Positions 45,756 to 55,149 of a stretch of 64,000 nucleotides of DNA are shown piece by piece. The stretch is taken from positions 1,116,001-1,180,000 of the forward strand of contig OZ257255.1 of NCBI GenBank assembly GCA_965279655.1. The letters run 5' to 3'. Below the pieces are notes generated by a model that did no database searches, was not told the origin of the DNA, and was given only the letters and a program-made list of their open reading frames with translations. Position numbers and translations under genes: made by a program. Origin of the DNA: SCTM01 sp965279655 (GTDB taxonomy: Bacteria > Pseudomonadota > Alphaproteobacteria > Rhodospirillales > Rhodospirillaceae). Position 1 is the stretch's first letter; each line of letters starts with the position of its first letter.

Positions 45756-46579
45756 ACCCCAGGGTCTTTCAGCCAGCCGGGGTGGCGTTCGTCGATGAGA
45801 CGAATGAGCCCCGGCGGCACTTCTTCCATATTCCGCACTTTGCGCCCGGTCAGCTGGAACATGGTCTGACCCAACTCCTGGCCCATGCGCATCCATGGGT
45901 ACCAGGTGCTCGCGCTTTGGAAATTCATGGTCGCGGGCAGGAACGCGGACGCGGGCGCGTCGATATCCGTGCGGCGCAGCGTATAGTTCACGAGCGACGT
46001 CATTGTATTGATCGGCACGCGGTTCTCCAGTGGATCGGCGCTCGTGCCCGGCGGCGTGATGGATTTGACGATGATGGTCTCTCCGATCCACACCGTGTCC
46101 CCAGATTCCACCGGGTCTGTGATCCACGCATCATACTGCATGCTCTCCGGAGCTTTTGGCGGCCGCAGCGCACGGCCCTTGGCGTCGAAGCGCACGGTTT
46201 GGGGCGTTTTGTAGTGACGTGGCGTGCACGGCAGGCCGTTCATCGGATTGATCCACTTGTCGACCGGTTCGTTGGTGACGGGGTCGCACCAGAAACCCAC
46301 CTCGACCATATTCTGCACGAGGCTTCCGTCGGGCTGCGTCTCAATCTTGTTGAAGCTGAATCCGTTCACCTTGAACAACGCGACGGCGGCGTCGAGCGTG
46401 CGCTTTCCCCAGAACGTGCCGGTGTACCAGTGCATGCCCCGCGCACCCAGCGCCGCACCGCGGGCTCGGGCGTACAGTGAGACTTTGTCGGGCAGCGGTT
46501 TGCTCGCGGCCCAGGCCGGCGATGTCGCGCCCGCCAGCGCGGCGCCGGTGAAACCGAACAGGGTGCGCCGATTGAGCAT
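45752..46579 (-). CDS. Tat-exported DUF1838 protein, end of a three-gene operon
   Basis: 275 residues from ATG 46579, with AGAGAGG eight bases upstream. Leader MLNRRTLFGFTGAALAG has the twin-Arg motif. Family features: GMHWYTGTFWGKR, MVEVGFWCDPVTNEPVDKWINPMNGLPCTPRHYK, TWYPWMRMGQELG. It lies 14 bases after the AIM24-like gene and is probably co-transcribed with it and with the hydrolase upstream. The four-base stop overlap with the convergent decarboxylase-like gene puts both families side by side. Confidence 0.85.
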   Translation of the reverse strand: MLNRRTLFGFTGAALAGATSPAWAASKPLPDKVSLYARARGAALGARGMHWYTGTFWGKRTLDAAVALFKVNGFSFNKIETQPDGSLVQNMVEVGFWCDPVTNEPVDKWINPMNGLPCTPRHYKTPQTVRFDAKGRALRPPKAPESMQYDAWITDPVESGDTVWIGETIIVKSITPPGTSADPLENRVPINTMTSLVNYTLRRTDIDAPASAFLPATMNFQSASTWYPWMRMGQELGQTMFQLTGRKVRNMEEVPPGLIRLIDERHPGWLKDPGV

Positions 46580-46593
46580 CACGATGCCTCTCT

Positions 46594-47427
46594 CTAGTTG
46601 TTGCCGCCGATAATGTCGCCGATTCCGCCGAGGATCGAGCCTTGGCCGCGGTTCTGCCCACCAACACTTCCGGCGGCGGCTAACATGCGGCCCGCCAGCC
46701 GCGAGAAGGGCAGGGATTGGATCCACACTTTTCCGGGCCCGCGCAGGCGCGCGAAGAACACGCCTTCACCGGCAAAGATCATGCTCTTGATGCCGCCGAC
46801 GGTGATGAGATCGAAGCTGACGCTCGGGGTGAAGGCGGCGAGACAACCGGTGTCGACATGCAGTTCTTCCCCGGCGCGCAATTCGCGCTCGACCACCATG
46901 CCGCCCATCTGCACGAACACCCAGCCGTCGCCGTCGAGCTTCTGCATGATGAAGCCTTCGCCGCCGAACAGCCCGGTCATGATGCGGCGCTGGAAGTAGA
47001 TGCCGATCGACACGCCCTTCGCCGCGGCCAGGAAGCTGTCCTTCTGGCAAATGAGTTGTCCGCCATAATCCGCAAGCCGCAATGGCAGGATCGCGCCGGG
47101 TGTCGGCGAGGCGAACGCCACGCGCGCCTTACCCTGGCCGTTATGGGTGAACACGGTCGTGAACAGGCTCTCTCCCGTAATCAGGCGCTTGCCGGCCCCG
47201 ACCAGCTTGCCGAGAAATCCATCGACGGCGCTGCCGCTGCCGTCACCGAAGACGGTGGTCATCCCGACGCTGGCGTCTTTCCAGACCATGGCACCGGCTT
47301 CCGCCACGGCGCTCTCGCCGGGATCGAGTTCGATCTCCACGAATTGGAGTTCCTGGCCTTTGATCTCGAAGTCGATGTCGTCCGCGACGCCGGCGCTGCG
47401 TTCGTGATGCCAGGGACTTTGAGCCAT
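46594..47427 (-). CDS. AIM24/TIGR00266-family protein
   Basis: 277 residues without leader. DDIDFEIKGQELQFVEIELDPGESAVAEAGAMVWKD begins the double-stranded beta-helix typical of this family, followed by TGESLFTTVFTHNGQGKARVAFASPTPGAILPLRL and ELHVDTGCLAAFTPSVSFDLI. A glycine-rich tail closes it. The family is widespread in bacteria and named after yeast Aim24 of mitochondrial inner membrane organisation; no biochemical role is established. Fourteen-base gaps on both sides join it to the hydrolase and DUF1838 genes. Confidence 0.88.
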   Translation of the reverse strand: MAQSPWHHERSAGVADDIDFEIKGQELQFVEIELDPGESAVAEAGAMVWKDASVGMTTVFGDGSGSAVDGFLGKLVGAGKRLITGESLFTTVFTHNGQGKARVAFASPTPGAILPLRLADYGGQLICQKDSFLAAAKGVSIGIYFQRRIMTGLFGGEGFIMQKLDGDGWVFVQMGGMVVERELRAGEELHVDTGCLAAFTPSVSFDLITVGGIKSMIFAGEGVFFARLRGPGKVWIQSLPFSRLAGRMLAAAGSVGGQNRGQGSILGGIGDIIGGNN

Positions 47428-47441
47428 GGGGCGTAAGGCCT

Positions 47442-48488
47442 TTAGATCGTGGATTCGAGGAAGCCGCGCTCATTGCTGAGCTTCGGCAAGTCGGCGTGCT
47501 GGAGCAGTGCGCGCGCGTTGGCGTCGTTGCTCAAATAGCCGCTCAGGAACGCCGTGCTCATCGCGTTGGTGACGGCGAGGCCGTCCGGGTCCGGCTTGCC
47601 GGTGCCCTCGCGGCAGATGAGTCCCCCGTAGTAATGATCGCCGCCCGCGATCGATACGCCGTAGCGTTCCTTCCCGGCCGTCAGGTCGTAGCCGCCCATA
47701 CGCCAACGCCAGGACTTCAGTTCTCCGCTTCCCGTGTTGCTCGGGTCATTCGTGCCGGTCGATGCGAATACCGGCACCGTCACCGTCGTCCAGTCGTCCG
47801 CGGCGTTGGGGACGGGACCGATACCGTTATAGGTCACGACCGCCTTCACGCGCGGATCGCCCACGTTGACCACCGCGCCGTTCTTTTGCTTCAGCCCCAG
47901 GCCGGCCAGCGCCAAGGCGATCTCCGCGCCGAAGGAGTGGCCCGCCGTGGCGATCTGATCCTTGGCGAGGCGGCCTGAGAGCGCCGGCGATTGCGCGGCG
48001 ATGTCGTCCAGGTGCTCGAGCAGGAATTTCAGGTCGCCGACACGGCTAAACACCAGCGCGGTCGAATCAAGGCTGCCCATCTTGTAGTTCAGGCTCTCGG
48101 AATCGAGATGCGTCGGCTGCACGATGACGAAGCCATGCGACGCCCAATGATCGGCGACGCGGGTGTACAGATCCTTGGACGACAGGGCGCCATGTGAAAA
48201 TAAGATGACGGGAAAATGACGGCCATCCGATGGCGCCGAAGGGTCCGGATAGGTCACCCGCACCAGCAGATCCTTCTTCTGGTCCGGGATGGCGAAGGAC
48301 AGCGGGTTGGCGACCTTCACCGGGAACGGGCCGGGTCGGAAAAAGCGCTCGTAGACGTTCCACTCGCCTGTCCCGGCAACCCGCTTGGCGGGCTTGGCGG
48401 TTTTTTGCGCATAAGCCGGCGCGGCTGCGCCCGCCAGTGCTCCGGTCAGCATGACGCGGCGCGTCAGTGTCGGGCGGTCCATGCGCAT
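47442..48488 (-). CDS. Exported alpha/beta hydrolase (PAF-acetylhydrolase/cutinase-like)
   Basis: 348 residues from ATG 48488, AAGGAAA just upstream. Leader TRRVMLTGALAGAAAPAYA has a twin-Arg pattern. The core shows FPVILFSHGALSS (oxyanion loop), the nucleophile elbow AGHSFGAEIAL, an acid after PVFASTGTNDPS, and GGDHYYGG with a likely catalytic His. Platelet-activating-factor acetylhydrolases and dienelactone-type esterases look alike at this level, so the substrate stays open. It is the first gene of the AIM24/DUF1838 operon. Confidence 0.85.
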   Translation of the reverse strand: MRMDRPTLTRRVMLTGALAGAAAPAYAQKTAKPAKRVAGTGEWNVYERFFRPGPFPVKVANPLSFAIPDQKKDLLVRVTYPDPSAPSDGRHFPVILFSHGALSSKDLYTRVADHWASHGFVIVQPTHLDSESLNYKMGSLDSTALVFSRVGDLKFLLEHLDDIAAQSPALSGRLAKDQIATAGHSFGAEIALALAGLGLKQKNGAVVNVGDPRVKAVVTYNGIGPVPNAADDWTTVTVPVFASTGTNDPSNTGSGELKSWRWRMGGYDLTAGKERYGVSIAGGDHYYGGLICREGTGKPDPDGLAVTNAMSTAFLSGYLSNDANARALLQHADLPKLSNERGFLESTI

Positions 48489-48605
48489 GTTTTCCTTACG
48501 TGCCTCGGGTTCGCGGCAGGACACAACCTCCGGAGTAGAAGGTCAAGAACTGCTTGAAAAGGAGGCGGGTATACCAGCCAATGTCGCCCCGGAGGGGCTA
48601 GGATA

Positions 48606-50123
48606 ATGGCGGCGGAAGGTGAACCGCAGACGGTTTTGGTGGTTCTCGCGGAAGCCGATCCCGCGGGCCGATCGCTCTTGCGCGAAGCGCTGCGGAGCGT
48701 CGGCTTCGCCAATATCCGCGACTACAGCGACGTCGCAAGCGTGCGCGAGGACCCCGCATGCGCGGCTGTGGATTTTCTCATCGTCGGGGCGGATCTCGAC
48801 GGCGCCTTCGAGCTTGTGCGCGACATTCGTCATGCGCGCTTCGGAGAAAATCCCTTTGCCCTCGTGATGGCGGTGGTCGCCGCGGCGGGCGGGACGGAAC
48901 TCGCGGCCGCGGTTTCGGCGGGGGTCGACGAGGTCGTGACGCGCCCGCTCAAAGAGGCGCAGTTGATGGCGCGGCTTCGGCGGGGCGGGGTGCAACGGAC
49001 GCCATTCGTGGCAACGAGCGATTTCATCGGCCCGGACCGGCGGGTGAAGGAACGGCAAGGTGCTCTGTCGCGGCTTTCTGTCCCGAACGTCCTGGCAGAC
49101 AAGCCCACCGGGCGAAGCGTTCTAACCTTGGAACTGGCGCGCCACCGGCTCGCGGCGCACGGGCTGCGGCTTGCGATGCTGTCCCGCCTGATGTCCGAGG
49201 GTGTCGGCGCGCCGATGCTGGATCAACTCGCGCCGATCTTGGCCGATGCGGCGGGATTGGCGGCCATGCTCGGCGAGCCGGAGGTGGAACTGCTTTGCCG
49301 TGTGCTGACGGCGCGGAGCGGAACGCTTCCCGCCGGATCGACCGTTGACCAGGCAGGTTTCGTTTCCGACCTGGCCGAAGGGCTTGTGCCAGTGTTGCGG
49401 CCGGGTTTGTCGGCGGCGGAACACATCAGCGCCGCCGAACGAGCGGCATCGAGCTATCACAGCCGGCCGCGCGCGCCCCTGGGTGCCGTGATGCCCTTCG
49501 GCGGCCGGTTGGGGGAACCCGCTGTCGACGTGCCGGCGGTGTCTCTGATGGCGGTTCCCAAGGGGATGGTGCTATTTCGCCAAGGCGATCCGGCGATCAT
49601 GGCTCATGTAGTGACCAGCGGGACCCTGGCGCTGTATCGGGAGGAGAAGGGCACTCGCCGTGTCGTTGCGAAAGCAGTCCGGGGTGAAATGCTTGGCGAA
49701 CTGGCGGCGGCGGACGGCCACCCCCGCCAGGCGACTGCGGTCGCCTTGGAGGACAGCACGGTCGCGATCTTTCCGGCCGCGTTGCTTGCCGGTGAGGGGG
49801 CGAAGGCCGATCCGGTCACGGCGGGGCTGCTCCGCGGCTTGCAGAACTCCCTGCGGGTCACGCACGAGATCTATAGTCCAAGGTCGCGGCATATCGCGGA
49901 CTCCGTCGCTGAGATGCGTACGCAGGTTGCCGCGATCCTTGGGTACGTCCAATCCGCGTCCGCCCCGGCCGGTCTGAAAGCAGAGGCGGGAACGATCGCG
50001 GCGCGCCTGGGCCGCATGACCGACGAACTTGTCGAAATGATCGAGCGGCATCCGGAGTTGGATCGCCGCGCCCGGGCCTTCCCCGGTGGGATCGACCTCG
50101 GCGCCAAGAACGAAGGCGCCTAA
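48606..50123 (+). CDS. Pseudo-receiver / cyclic-nucleotide-binding fusion protein
   Basis: 505 residues. Residues 8-130 have the receiver fold (VLVVLAEADPAGRSLLREAL; DFLIVGADLDGAFELVRDIR; DEVVTRPL), but the phospho-acceptor position reads Gly or Ala, so phosphorylation is unlikely. FIGPDRR at 140-146 is a motif common after receivers in Alphaproteobacteria. A helical part follows, then a cNMP-binding domain (about 315-400): GMVLFRQGDPAIMAHVVTSGTLALYRE and GEMLGELAAADGHPRQATAVALED with the phosphate-binding cassette. No DNA-binding domain. It is divergent from the hydrolase operon. It may sense a cyclic nucleotide and act through protein contacts. Confidence 0.75.
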   Translation: MAAEGEPQTVLVVLAEADPAGRSLLREALRSVGFANIRDYSDVASVREDPACAAVDFLIVGADLDGAFELVRDIRHARFGENPFALVMAVVAAAGGTELAAAVSAGVDEVVTRPLKEAQLMARLRRGGVQRTPFVATSDFIGPDRRVKERQGALSRLSVPNVLADKPTGRSVLTLELARHRLAAHGLRLAMLSRLMSEGVGAPMLDQLAPILADAAGLAAMLGEPEVELLCRVLTARSGTLPAGSTVDQAGFVSDLAEGLVPVLRPGLSAAEHISAAERAASSYHSRPRAPLGAVMPFGGRLGEPAVDVPAVSLMAVPKGMVLFRQGDPAIMAHVVTSGTLALYREEKGTRRVVAKAVRGEMLGELAAADGHPRQATAVALEDSTVAIFPAALLAGEGAKADPVTAGLLRGLQNSLRVTHEIYSPRSRHIADSVAEMRTQVAAILGYVQSASAPAGLKAEAGTIAARLGRMTDELVEMIERHPELDRRARAFPGGIDLGAKNEGA

Positions 50124-50354
50124 AAAGTTCGTGAGGTGTGACGGTGCATAATCTTGTACGTGAGGATAGTATCGGATCGCTCTGAAAAGACGTGACTTTC
50201 ATCTCTGAAAGGGGTCCGGCGGGGACTTGCGCGTCGCGCGACTCCCCCGTAACGTCCCGCGCGCCGGGTACGGGCCTGGGCGGCATGCCGCCCAAATCTC
50301 GGATCTATACCGAGGCGGGGGCATCCGGCGCGAAAAGCGGTAGGGGTAGCGTGC

Positions 50355-51326
50355 ATGACAGTCATGGTCGAAGTCGATGGCTTGAGTAAGTCCTTCGGGG
50401 ACTTCCGCGCAGTCGACGACATCAGTCTTACGGTTCGCAAAGGCGAGGTGCTCGGCTTCCTCGGTCCGAACGGCGCCGGGAAAACCACAACCATGCGCAT
50501 GATCGCCGGCTACCTGTCGCCGACCAGCGGCACGGCCCGGGTCTGTGGCGCGGACGTGGTGGAAGATCCCATCGGGGTGAAGCGAAACCTCGGCTATATG
50601 CCGGAAGGCTCCCCGTCATACGACGACATGACAGTCGCTGGTTTCCTGGAATTCATTGCCGCCATCCGTGGCGTATCCGGGTCGTCTGCGGACCGCGTCG
50701 CGGCCGTCATCGACCGGCTCGCCTTGGGCGACGTGCTGCGGCGGCCCATCGACGTGCTCTCCAAGGGCTACAAGCGCCGCGTCGGCTTAGCGCAAGCGCT
50801 GATCCACGATCCGCCCGTGCTGATCCTCGACGAGCCGACCGACGGCCTCGATCCCAACCAGAAACACCAGGTGCGCACGTTGATCGCCGAGATGGCCGCC
50901 GAGAAGGCCATCATCATCTCGACCCATATCCTGGAAGAGGTGCAGGCCGTCTGCACGCGCGCGGTGGTCATTGGCCAAGGTCGCCTGCTCGCCGACGGCA
51001 CCGCCGTGGACCTCATGAAGCGGCTGCCGGAATACAACGCGGTCAGCATCGTGCTTCCGACCGCCGCCGCCCAAGCCGCCGCCAACGTATTGCGCCAATT
51101 GCCCAACGTGGCGGCCGTGTTCGAGACCCCCCTGGACGAGGGGCGTTCGCGCCTGCGCCTGACGCCGCGCAACGGCGCGGTATTGCTCGACGACATCAAT
51201 AAAGCCGTGCGCTTCAACGCCATCCCGGCGACGGAAGTCTTCCGCGACGGTGGCAACCTGGACGACGCGTTCCGCCTAATCACGACGGGCAGCGCGATCC
51301 AGACTCAATCCGCGCACGCGGCCTAG
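50355..51326 (+). CDS. ABC transporter ATP-binding protein (GldA type)
   Basis: 323 residues. Walker A GPNGAGKTT, signature LSKGYKRRVGLAQALIHDP and Walker B VLILDEPTDGLDP are complete. The extended C-terminal domain (about 230-323) is typical of the ABC-2 exporters of the Gld/NatA group. The cytosolic ATPase would drive the permease coded 11 bases downstream. The start ATG 50355 follows GGGGTAG; an internal ATG at 50364 is also possible. First of a four-gene operon. Confidence 0.92.
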   Translation: MTVMVEVDGLSKSFGDFRAVDDISLTVRKGEVLGFLGPNGAGKTTTMRMIAGYLSPTSGTARVCGADVVEDPIGVKRNLGYMPEGSPSYDDMTVAGFLEFIAAIRGVSGSSADRVAAVIDRLALGDVLRRPIDVLSKGYKRRVGLAQALIHDPPVLILDEPTDGLDPNQKHQVRTLIAEMAAEKAIIISTHILEEVQAVCTRAVVIGQGRLLADGTAVDLMKRLPEYNAVSIVLPTAAAQAAANVLRQLPNVAAVFETPLDEGRSRLRLTPRNGAVLLDDINKAVRFNAIPATEVFRDGGNLDDAFRLITTGSAIQTQSAHAA

Positions 51327-51337
51327 GGATCGGATCC

Positions 51338-52072
51338 ATGCGTCAAATCCGCATCATCGCCAAACGCGAACTGGCCGCCTATTTCGCGACACCAACCGCG
51401 TTCGTGTTCATCGCGATCTTCGTGGCGCTCACCGGCGCCTTCACCTTCTTCATCGGCCGCTTCTTCGACCGCAATCAAGCCAGCCTGGACACCTTCTTCC
51501 AGTTCATGCCGTGGCTTTATCTGCTCCTGGTTCCGGCCGTCGCGATGCGGCTCTGGGCGGAGGAACGCAAGTCGGGCACCATCGAGCAGTTGCTCACTCT
51601 TCCGTTGACCACCGCAGAGGCGGTGATTGGCAAGTTCCTGGCGGCCTGGGTCTTCTGCGGCATCGCCCTGGTGTCGACCTTCCCCATGTGGCTGACGGTC
51701 AATCTGCTCGGCCAACCTGATAACGCCGTGATCTTCATCGGCTACATCGGCGCGTTCCTGATGGCAGGCGCATTCCTGTCCATCGGCACCTGCATGTCGG
51801 CGCTGACTCGCAACCAGATCGTCGCTTTCATCGCCGGCGCGGTGGTGTGCTTCCTGTTCACGTTGAGCGGTCTCGACATGGTGCTGGGCGTGTTCCGGGG
51901 TTGGGCGCCGCCCGCCTTGGTCGACGCGGTTGCGGCCATGAGCTTCCTCACGCGCTTCGAGGCCTTGAGCCGCGGCGTGATCGAACTGCGCGACCTGGTC
52001 TTCTTCTTCTCGCTGATCGGGTTTTGGCTGTTCGTTACGACGCTTGCCGTCGATGCCAAGAAAGCCGGGTAG
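51338..52072 (+). CDS. ABC-2 type permease (GldF type)
   Basis: 244 residues with six predicted membrane helices. RQIRIIAKRELAAYFATPTAFVFIAIFVALTGAFTFF starts it; the cytosolic MRLWAEERKSGTIEQLLTLPLTTAEAVIGKF segment is the family's conserved loop that contacts the ATPase. It is 11 bases after the ATPase gene and 12 before the GldG-like gene. The substrate of such transporters outside gliding Bacteroidetes is not known. Confidence 0.9.
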   Translation: MRQIRIIAKRELAAYFATPTAFVFIAIFVALTGAFTFFIGRFFDRNQASLDTFFQFMPWLYLLLVPAVAMRLWAEERKSGTIEQLLTLPLTTAEAVIGKFLAAWVFCGIALVSTFPMWLTVNLLGQPDNAVIFIGYIGAFLMAGAFLSIGTCMSALTRNQIVAFIAGAVVCFLFTLSGLDMVLGVFRGWAPPALVDAVAAMSFLTRFEALSRGVIELRDLVFFFSLIGFWLFVTTLAVDAKKAG

Positions 52073-52084
52073 GGGAGAATCATC

Positions 52085-53977
52085 ATGTCGTTCCGCTTTG
52101 ACTCTCCCCGTGTCGCCGTCGTCGCCGCCATCCTCGCCGCGGTGCTGTTTTTCTCGGTGAACATCCTCGCCAACCTGTGGCTGAGCGCATGGCGCATCGA
52201 CACCACGCAAGGCGGCGCCTTTACGGTGTCCGACCAGATCAAGCCGGTGTTCGCCTCTATCGACGAGCCGATCACCGTCCGGGTGTATTTCTCCGAGGCG
52301 CTTGGTAACGCCAGCCCGCGCCACGCCGCGCTCTATCGTCGCGTGCGCGAATTGCTGCAGCAGTACGCGGACTTGGCGAAGGGGCGCATCAAGATCGAAT
52401 ACGAGAACCCCGAGCCGTTCTCCGATACGGAAGATCGCGCCGTCGGCTTCGGCCTCCAGGCCGTACCGCTCGGCCGGAATGGCGAAGTGGGCTACTTCGG
52501 TCTCGCCGCCACCAATTCCACCGACGACCAGAAAGTGATCCCGTTCTTCAACCTCGAACGGGACCAGTTCATCGAGTACGACCTGACCAAGCTGATTTAC
52601 GGCCTGTCGAAGCCGAACCAGGCGAAGGTCGGCGTGATCTCGTCGCTGCCGCTGCAAGGCGGGGTCAACCCGATGCAGGCGCAGATGGGCATGAACCCGC
52701 AGCCGACACCGCCCTGGGCGATTGCCCAACAGATGGCGGACTTCTTCGAGGTGCGTCAGCTCGACGCCGAGGTCGCGGAGATTCCCGCCGACATCAGCGT
52801 GCTGATGCTGGTGCAGCCGGAAGGTCTGTCGGCCGCGGCGCAATACGCCATCGATCAGTTCGTGTTGCGCGGCGGGAAGGTGCTGGCGTTCGTGGATCCT
52901 AACGCCGAGTCTAGCAATATGGCCGGTGGCAGCGGCGATCTGTCGGGCATCAAGAAGCTGCTCGCGGCCTGGGGCGTGGGCGTCGCCGACGGCAAGGTCG
53001 TCGCGGACATTGAGCACGCCGTGCGCGTCAACGCCGAGCAGGGCGGTCGGCCCATCGTCAGCGACTATGTGGCGTGGCTGCAGCTGGGGCAGGGTTTCCT
53101 GGATCCCAGCGACGCGATCACCGGCGACCTGAAGCAAGTGAACATCGGTACCGGCGGCGCCATTGAACGGATCGAGGGCGCGACCACAACGGTCACGCCA
53201 TTGATCACCACTGGCCCGAAGTCCATGCGCATCGATATCGACAAGCTGCAAGGTATCCCGGATATCGTCGCCCTGTTCCGCGACTTCAAGCCCGCGGACA
53301 AGCGCGAGGTGATGGCCGCCCGTATCACCGGGACCGCCAAGACGGCATTCCCGGAAGGCGGGCCGACTGGAGAAGTGAAGCCGGGTGACAAGCCCGCGAC
53401 GGAGCATCTGAAGGAGTCCAAGCAGCCGATTCAGGTTGTCGTCGTTGCCGACAGCGATTTTCTCGCCGACCGCTTTTGGGTGCAGGAAAGCAACTTCTTC
53501 GGACAGCGCGTCGCGGTGCCCACCGCCGACAACGGCGGATTCGTGGTGAACGCGCTGGAGAACCTCACCGGCTCGCCGGCCCTGTCGTCCTTGCGGGGGC
53601 GCGGGTCTCAGAGCCGTCCGTTCCTGCTGATCGACGAAATCCGCCGCGATGCGGAGCAAGAGTTCCGCGCCAAGGAGCAGGCGCTCCAAACCCGCCTTGA
53701 AGAGTTGCAAAAGCAGGCGGCGGCGATCGAACTGCGCGGCGGCGCGAACGAGCAAGTGCAACTGTCAGACGCAGATCGTCTCAAGATTGAGAACTTCCGC
53801 GCCGAGATGCTGTCCACCCGCCGCGAGTTGCGTGAAGTTCAGCGCGCCTTGCGTCAGGATATCGACCGGATCGAGACGTTTGTGAAGTTCGTGAACATCG
53901 CCGCTGTGCCGATCCTCTTCGGGATCGTGCTGATCGTGCTCGCCGGGGTGCGCCGCCGCCGGCGCGCCGAGGCTTAG
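52085..53977 (+). CDS. GldG-like ABC transporter auxiliary protein
   Basis: 630 residues. An N-terminal helix (about 8-30), then the large periplasmic GldG domain: TTQGGAFTVSDQIKPVFASIDEPITVRVYFSEAL, LKQVNIGTGG and the VVVVADSDFLADRFWV segment near 460; a coiled-coil rich part (KEQALQTRLEELQKQAAAIE, about 520-600) and a C-terminal helix (about 605-625) close it. Both ends are membrane anchors, so the bulk faces the periplasm. It is the third gene of the ABC operon. Confidence 0.88.
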   Translation: MSFRFDSPRVAVVAAILAAVLFFSVNILANLWLSAWRIDTTQGGAFTVSDQIKPVFASIDEPITVRVYFSEALGNASPRHAALYRRVRELLQQYADLAKGRIKIEYENPEPFSDTEDRAVGFGLQAVPLGRNGEVGYFGLAATNSTDDQKVIPFFNLERDQFIEYDLTKLIYGLSKPNQAKVGVISSLPLQGGVNPMQAQMGMNPQPTPPWAIAQQMADFFEVRQLDAEVAEIPADISVLMLVQPEGLSAAAQYAIDQFVLRGGKVLAFVDPNAESSNMAGGSGDLSGIKKLLAAWGVGVADGKVVADIEHAVRVNAEQGGRPIVSDYVAWLQLGQGFLDPSDAITGDLKQVNIGTGGAIERIEGATTTVTPLITTGPKSMRIDIDKLQGIPDIVALFRDFKPADKREVMAARITGTAKTAFPEGGPTGEVKPGDKPATEHLKESKQPIQVVVVADSDFLADRFWVQESNFFGQRVAVPTADNGGFVVNALENLTGSPALSSLRGRGSQSRPFLLIDEIRRDAEQEFRAKEQALQTRLEELQKQAAAIELRGGANEQVQLSDADRLKIENFRAEMLSTRRELREVQRALRQDIDRIETFVKFVNIAAVPILFGIVLIVLAGVRRRRRAEA

Positions 53978-53987
53978 GAGGGCGCCC

Positions 53988-55073
53988 ATGTCTCGCAATA
54001 GCTTTATCGGGCTGTGCCTCGCGACCGTGATCGCGCTCGCGCTGGCGGTGCTTTCTGTCATGCGGCAGCCGACCATCCGCTCGGCGGATCTGACAGGCGA
54101 GGCGGTTCTGTCCGGCTTGGCGGATCGTCTGAACGGGCTGAAGTCGGTTGTGGTCAAGGGCAGTGATGGCACGATGACCTTCGACTGGGACGGCAAGACC
54201 TTCGTCTCCCGCGACCGTGGCGGCTTCCCGGCGGATACGGAAAAGCTGAGCGGCCTCGTGATTCAGATGACGCGGCTGGTGAAACTTGAGGCCAAGACCT
54301 CGGTGGCTGAGAAACTCGACCGGCTCGATCTCAACGACCCGACCGCCAAGGACAGTCGCGCGAAGGAGATCGTGCTGCTGGACCGCGACGGCAAAACCAT
54401 CGCCGACCTGATTGTCGGTAAGCGGAAGTTCACGCTCGGCGGCAAGGAGAGCGGAACCTACGTCCGCCTGCCCGGCGACAACCAATCCTGGTTGGCATTG
54501 GGCGAACTGAGCCCAGGCCCCAAGGCGCGCGATTGGCTGAAGCGCGACATCGCCGACGTGAAGGACAAGTCGATCAAGCGGGTGACCGTCGTTCATCCGG
54601 ACGGCGAGAAGGTGGTCGTCGGCAAGCTCTCCGCCAAGGACGCGGCCTTCAAGATTGAGAATCTTCCGGGCGGCAAGCAGCCGGCTTCCGACTTCGTGGC
54701 CGACGAGTACGGCCGTGTGCTGGCGGTATTGTTGTTGGACGACGTGGCCAAGGCCGACACGATCCCGTTTCCGAAGGATAAGACCACCACCGCTGAGGTC
54801 GATACCTTCGAGGGCCTGCACGTGACCCTGCAGATCGTCGAGAAAGACGGCAATACGTGGATGAAGATCAAGGCGGATCCGCCGGTGGGTGGCACGTCCA
54901 AGCCCGCGAGCCCCGAAGCGATGCCGGGCGAAGCCGCCACGGACTGGGGCAAGGTCGCCGCCGACATCAATGCCCGTGCCAACGGCTGGGTCTTCCAAGT
55001 GCCGGCTTACGAAGTGGCGCCGCTGAAAAAGCGCATGTCGGAATTGGTGAAGAAGCCCGAATCCAAGTCCTGA
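53988..55073 (+). CDS. DUF4340 protein of the GldG-type transporter
   Basis: 361 residues. N-terminal membrane helix (MSRNSFIGLCLATVIALALAVLS), then repeated DUF4340 beta units: FDWDGKTFVSRDRGGFPADTEKLSGLVIQMTRLVKLEAKTS, KEIVLLDRDGKTIADLIVGKR and WLKRDIADVKDKSIKRVTVVHPDGEKVV. Its middle is lysine- and aspartate-rich. DUF4340 genes recur directly after GldG homologues, so it is probably a periplasmic part of the same machine. It begins ten bases after the GldG-like stop and closes the operon core. Confidence 0.88.
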   Translation: MSRNSFIGLCLATVIALALAVLSVMRQPTIRSADLTGEAVLSGLADRLNGLKSVVVKGSDGTMTFDWDGKTFVSRDRGGFPADTEKLSGLVIQMTRLVKLEAKTSVAEKLDRLDLNDPTAKDSRAKEIVLLDRDGKTIADLIVGKRKFTLGGKESGTYVRLPGDNQSWLALGELSPGPKARDWLKRDIADVKDKSIKRVTVVHPDGEKVVVGKLSAKDAAFKIENLPGGKQPASDFVADEYGRVLAVLLLDDVAKADTIPFPKDKTTTAEVDTFEGLHVTLQIVEKDGNTWMKIKADPPVGGTSKPASPEAMPGEAATDWGKVAADINARANGWVFQVPAYEVAPLKKRMSELVKKPESKS

Positions 55074-55149
55074 GCCCCACTAGCTCTCGACGGGAAAAAG
55101 CGCGAAACTCCCGGAGCGCCGCGAAAACGCGGGCGAATTGGGGGGCGTC

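Noticed and set aside
51323..53761. 812-codon open frame on the minus strand opposite the ABC permease and GldG genes
   Set aside because: It is the antisense shadow of GC-rich codons; low-complexity Arg/Asp/His composition, no domain, and the plus-strand genes are well supported.
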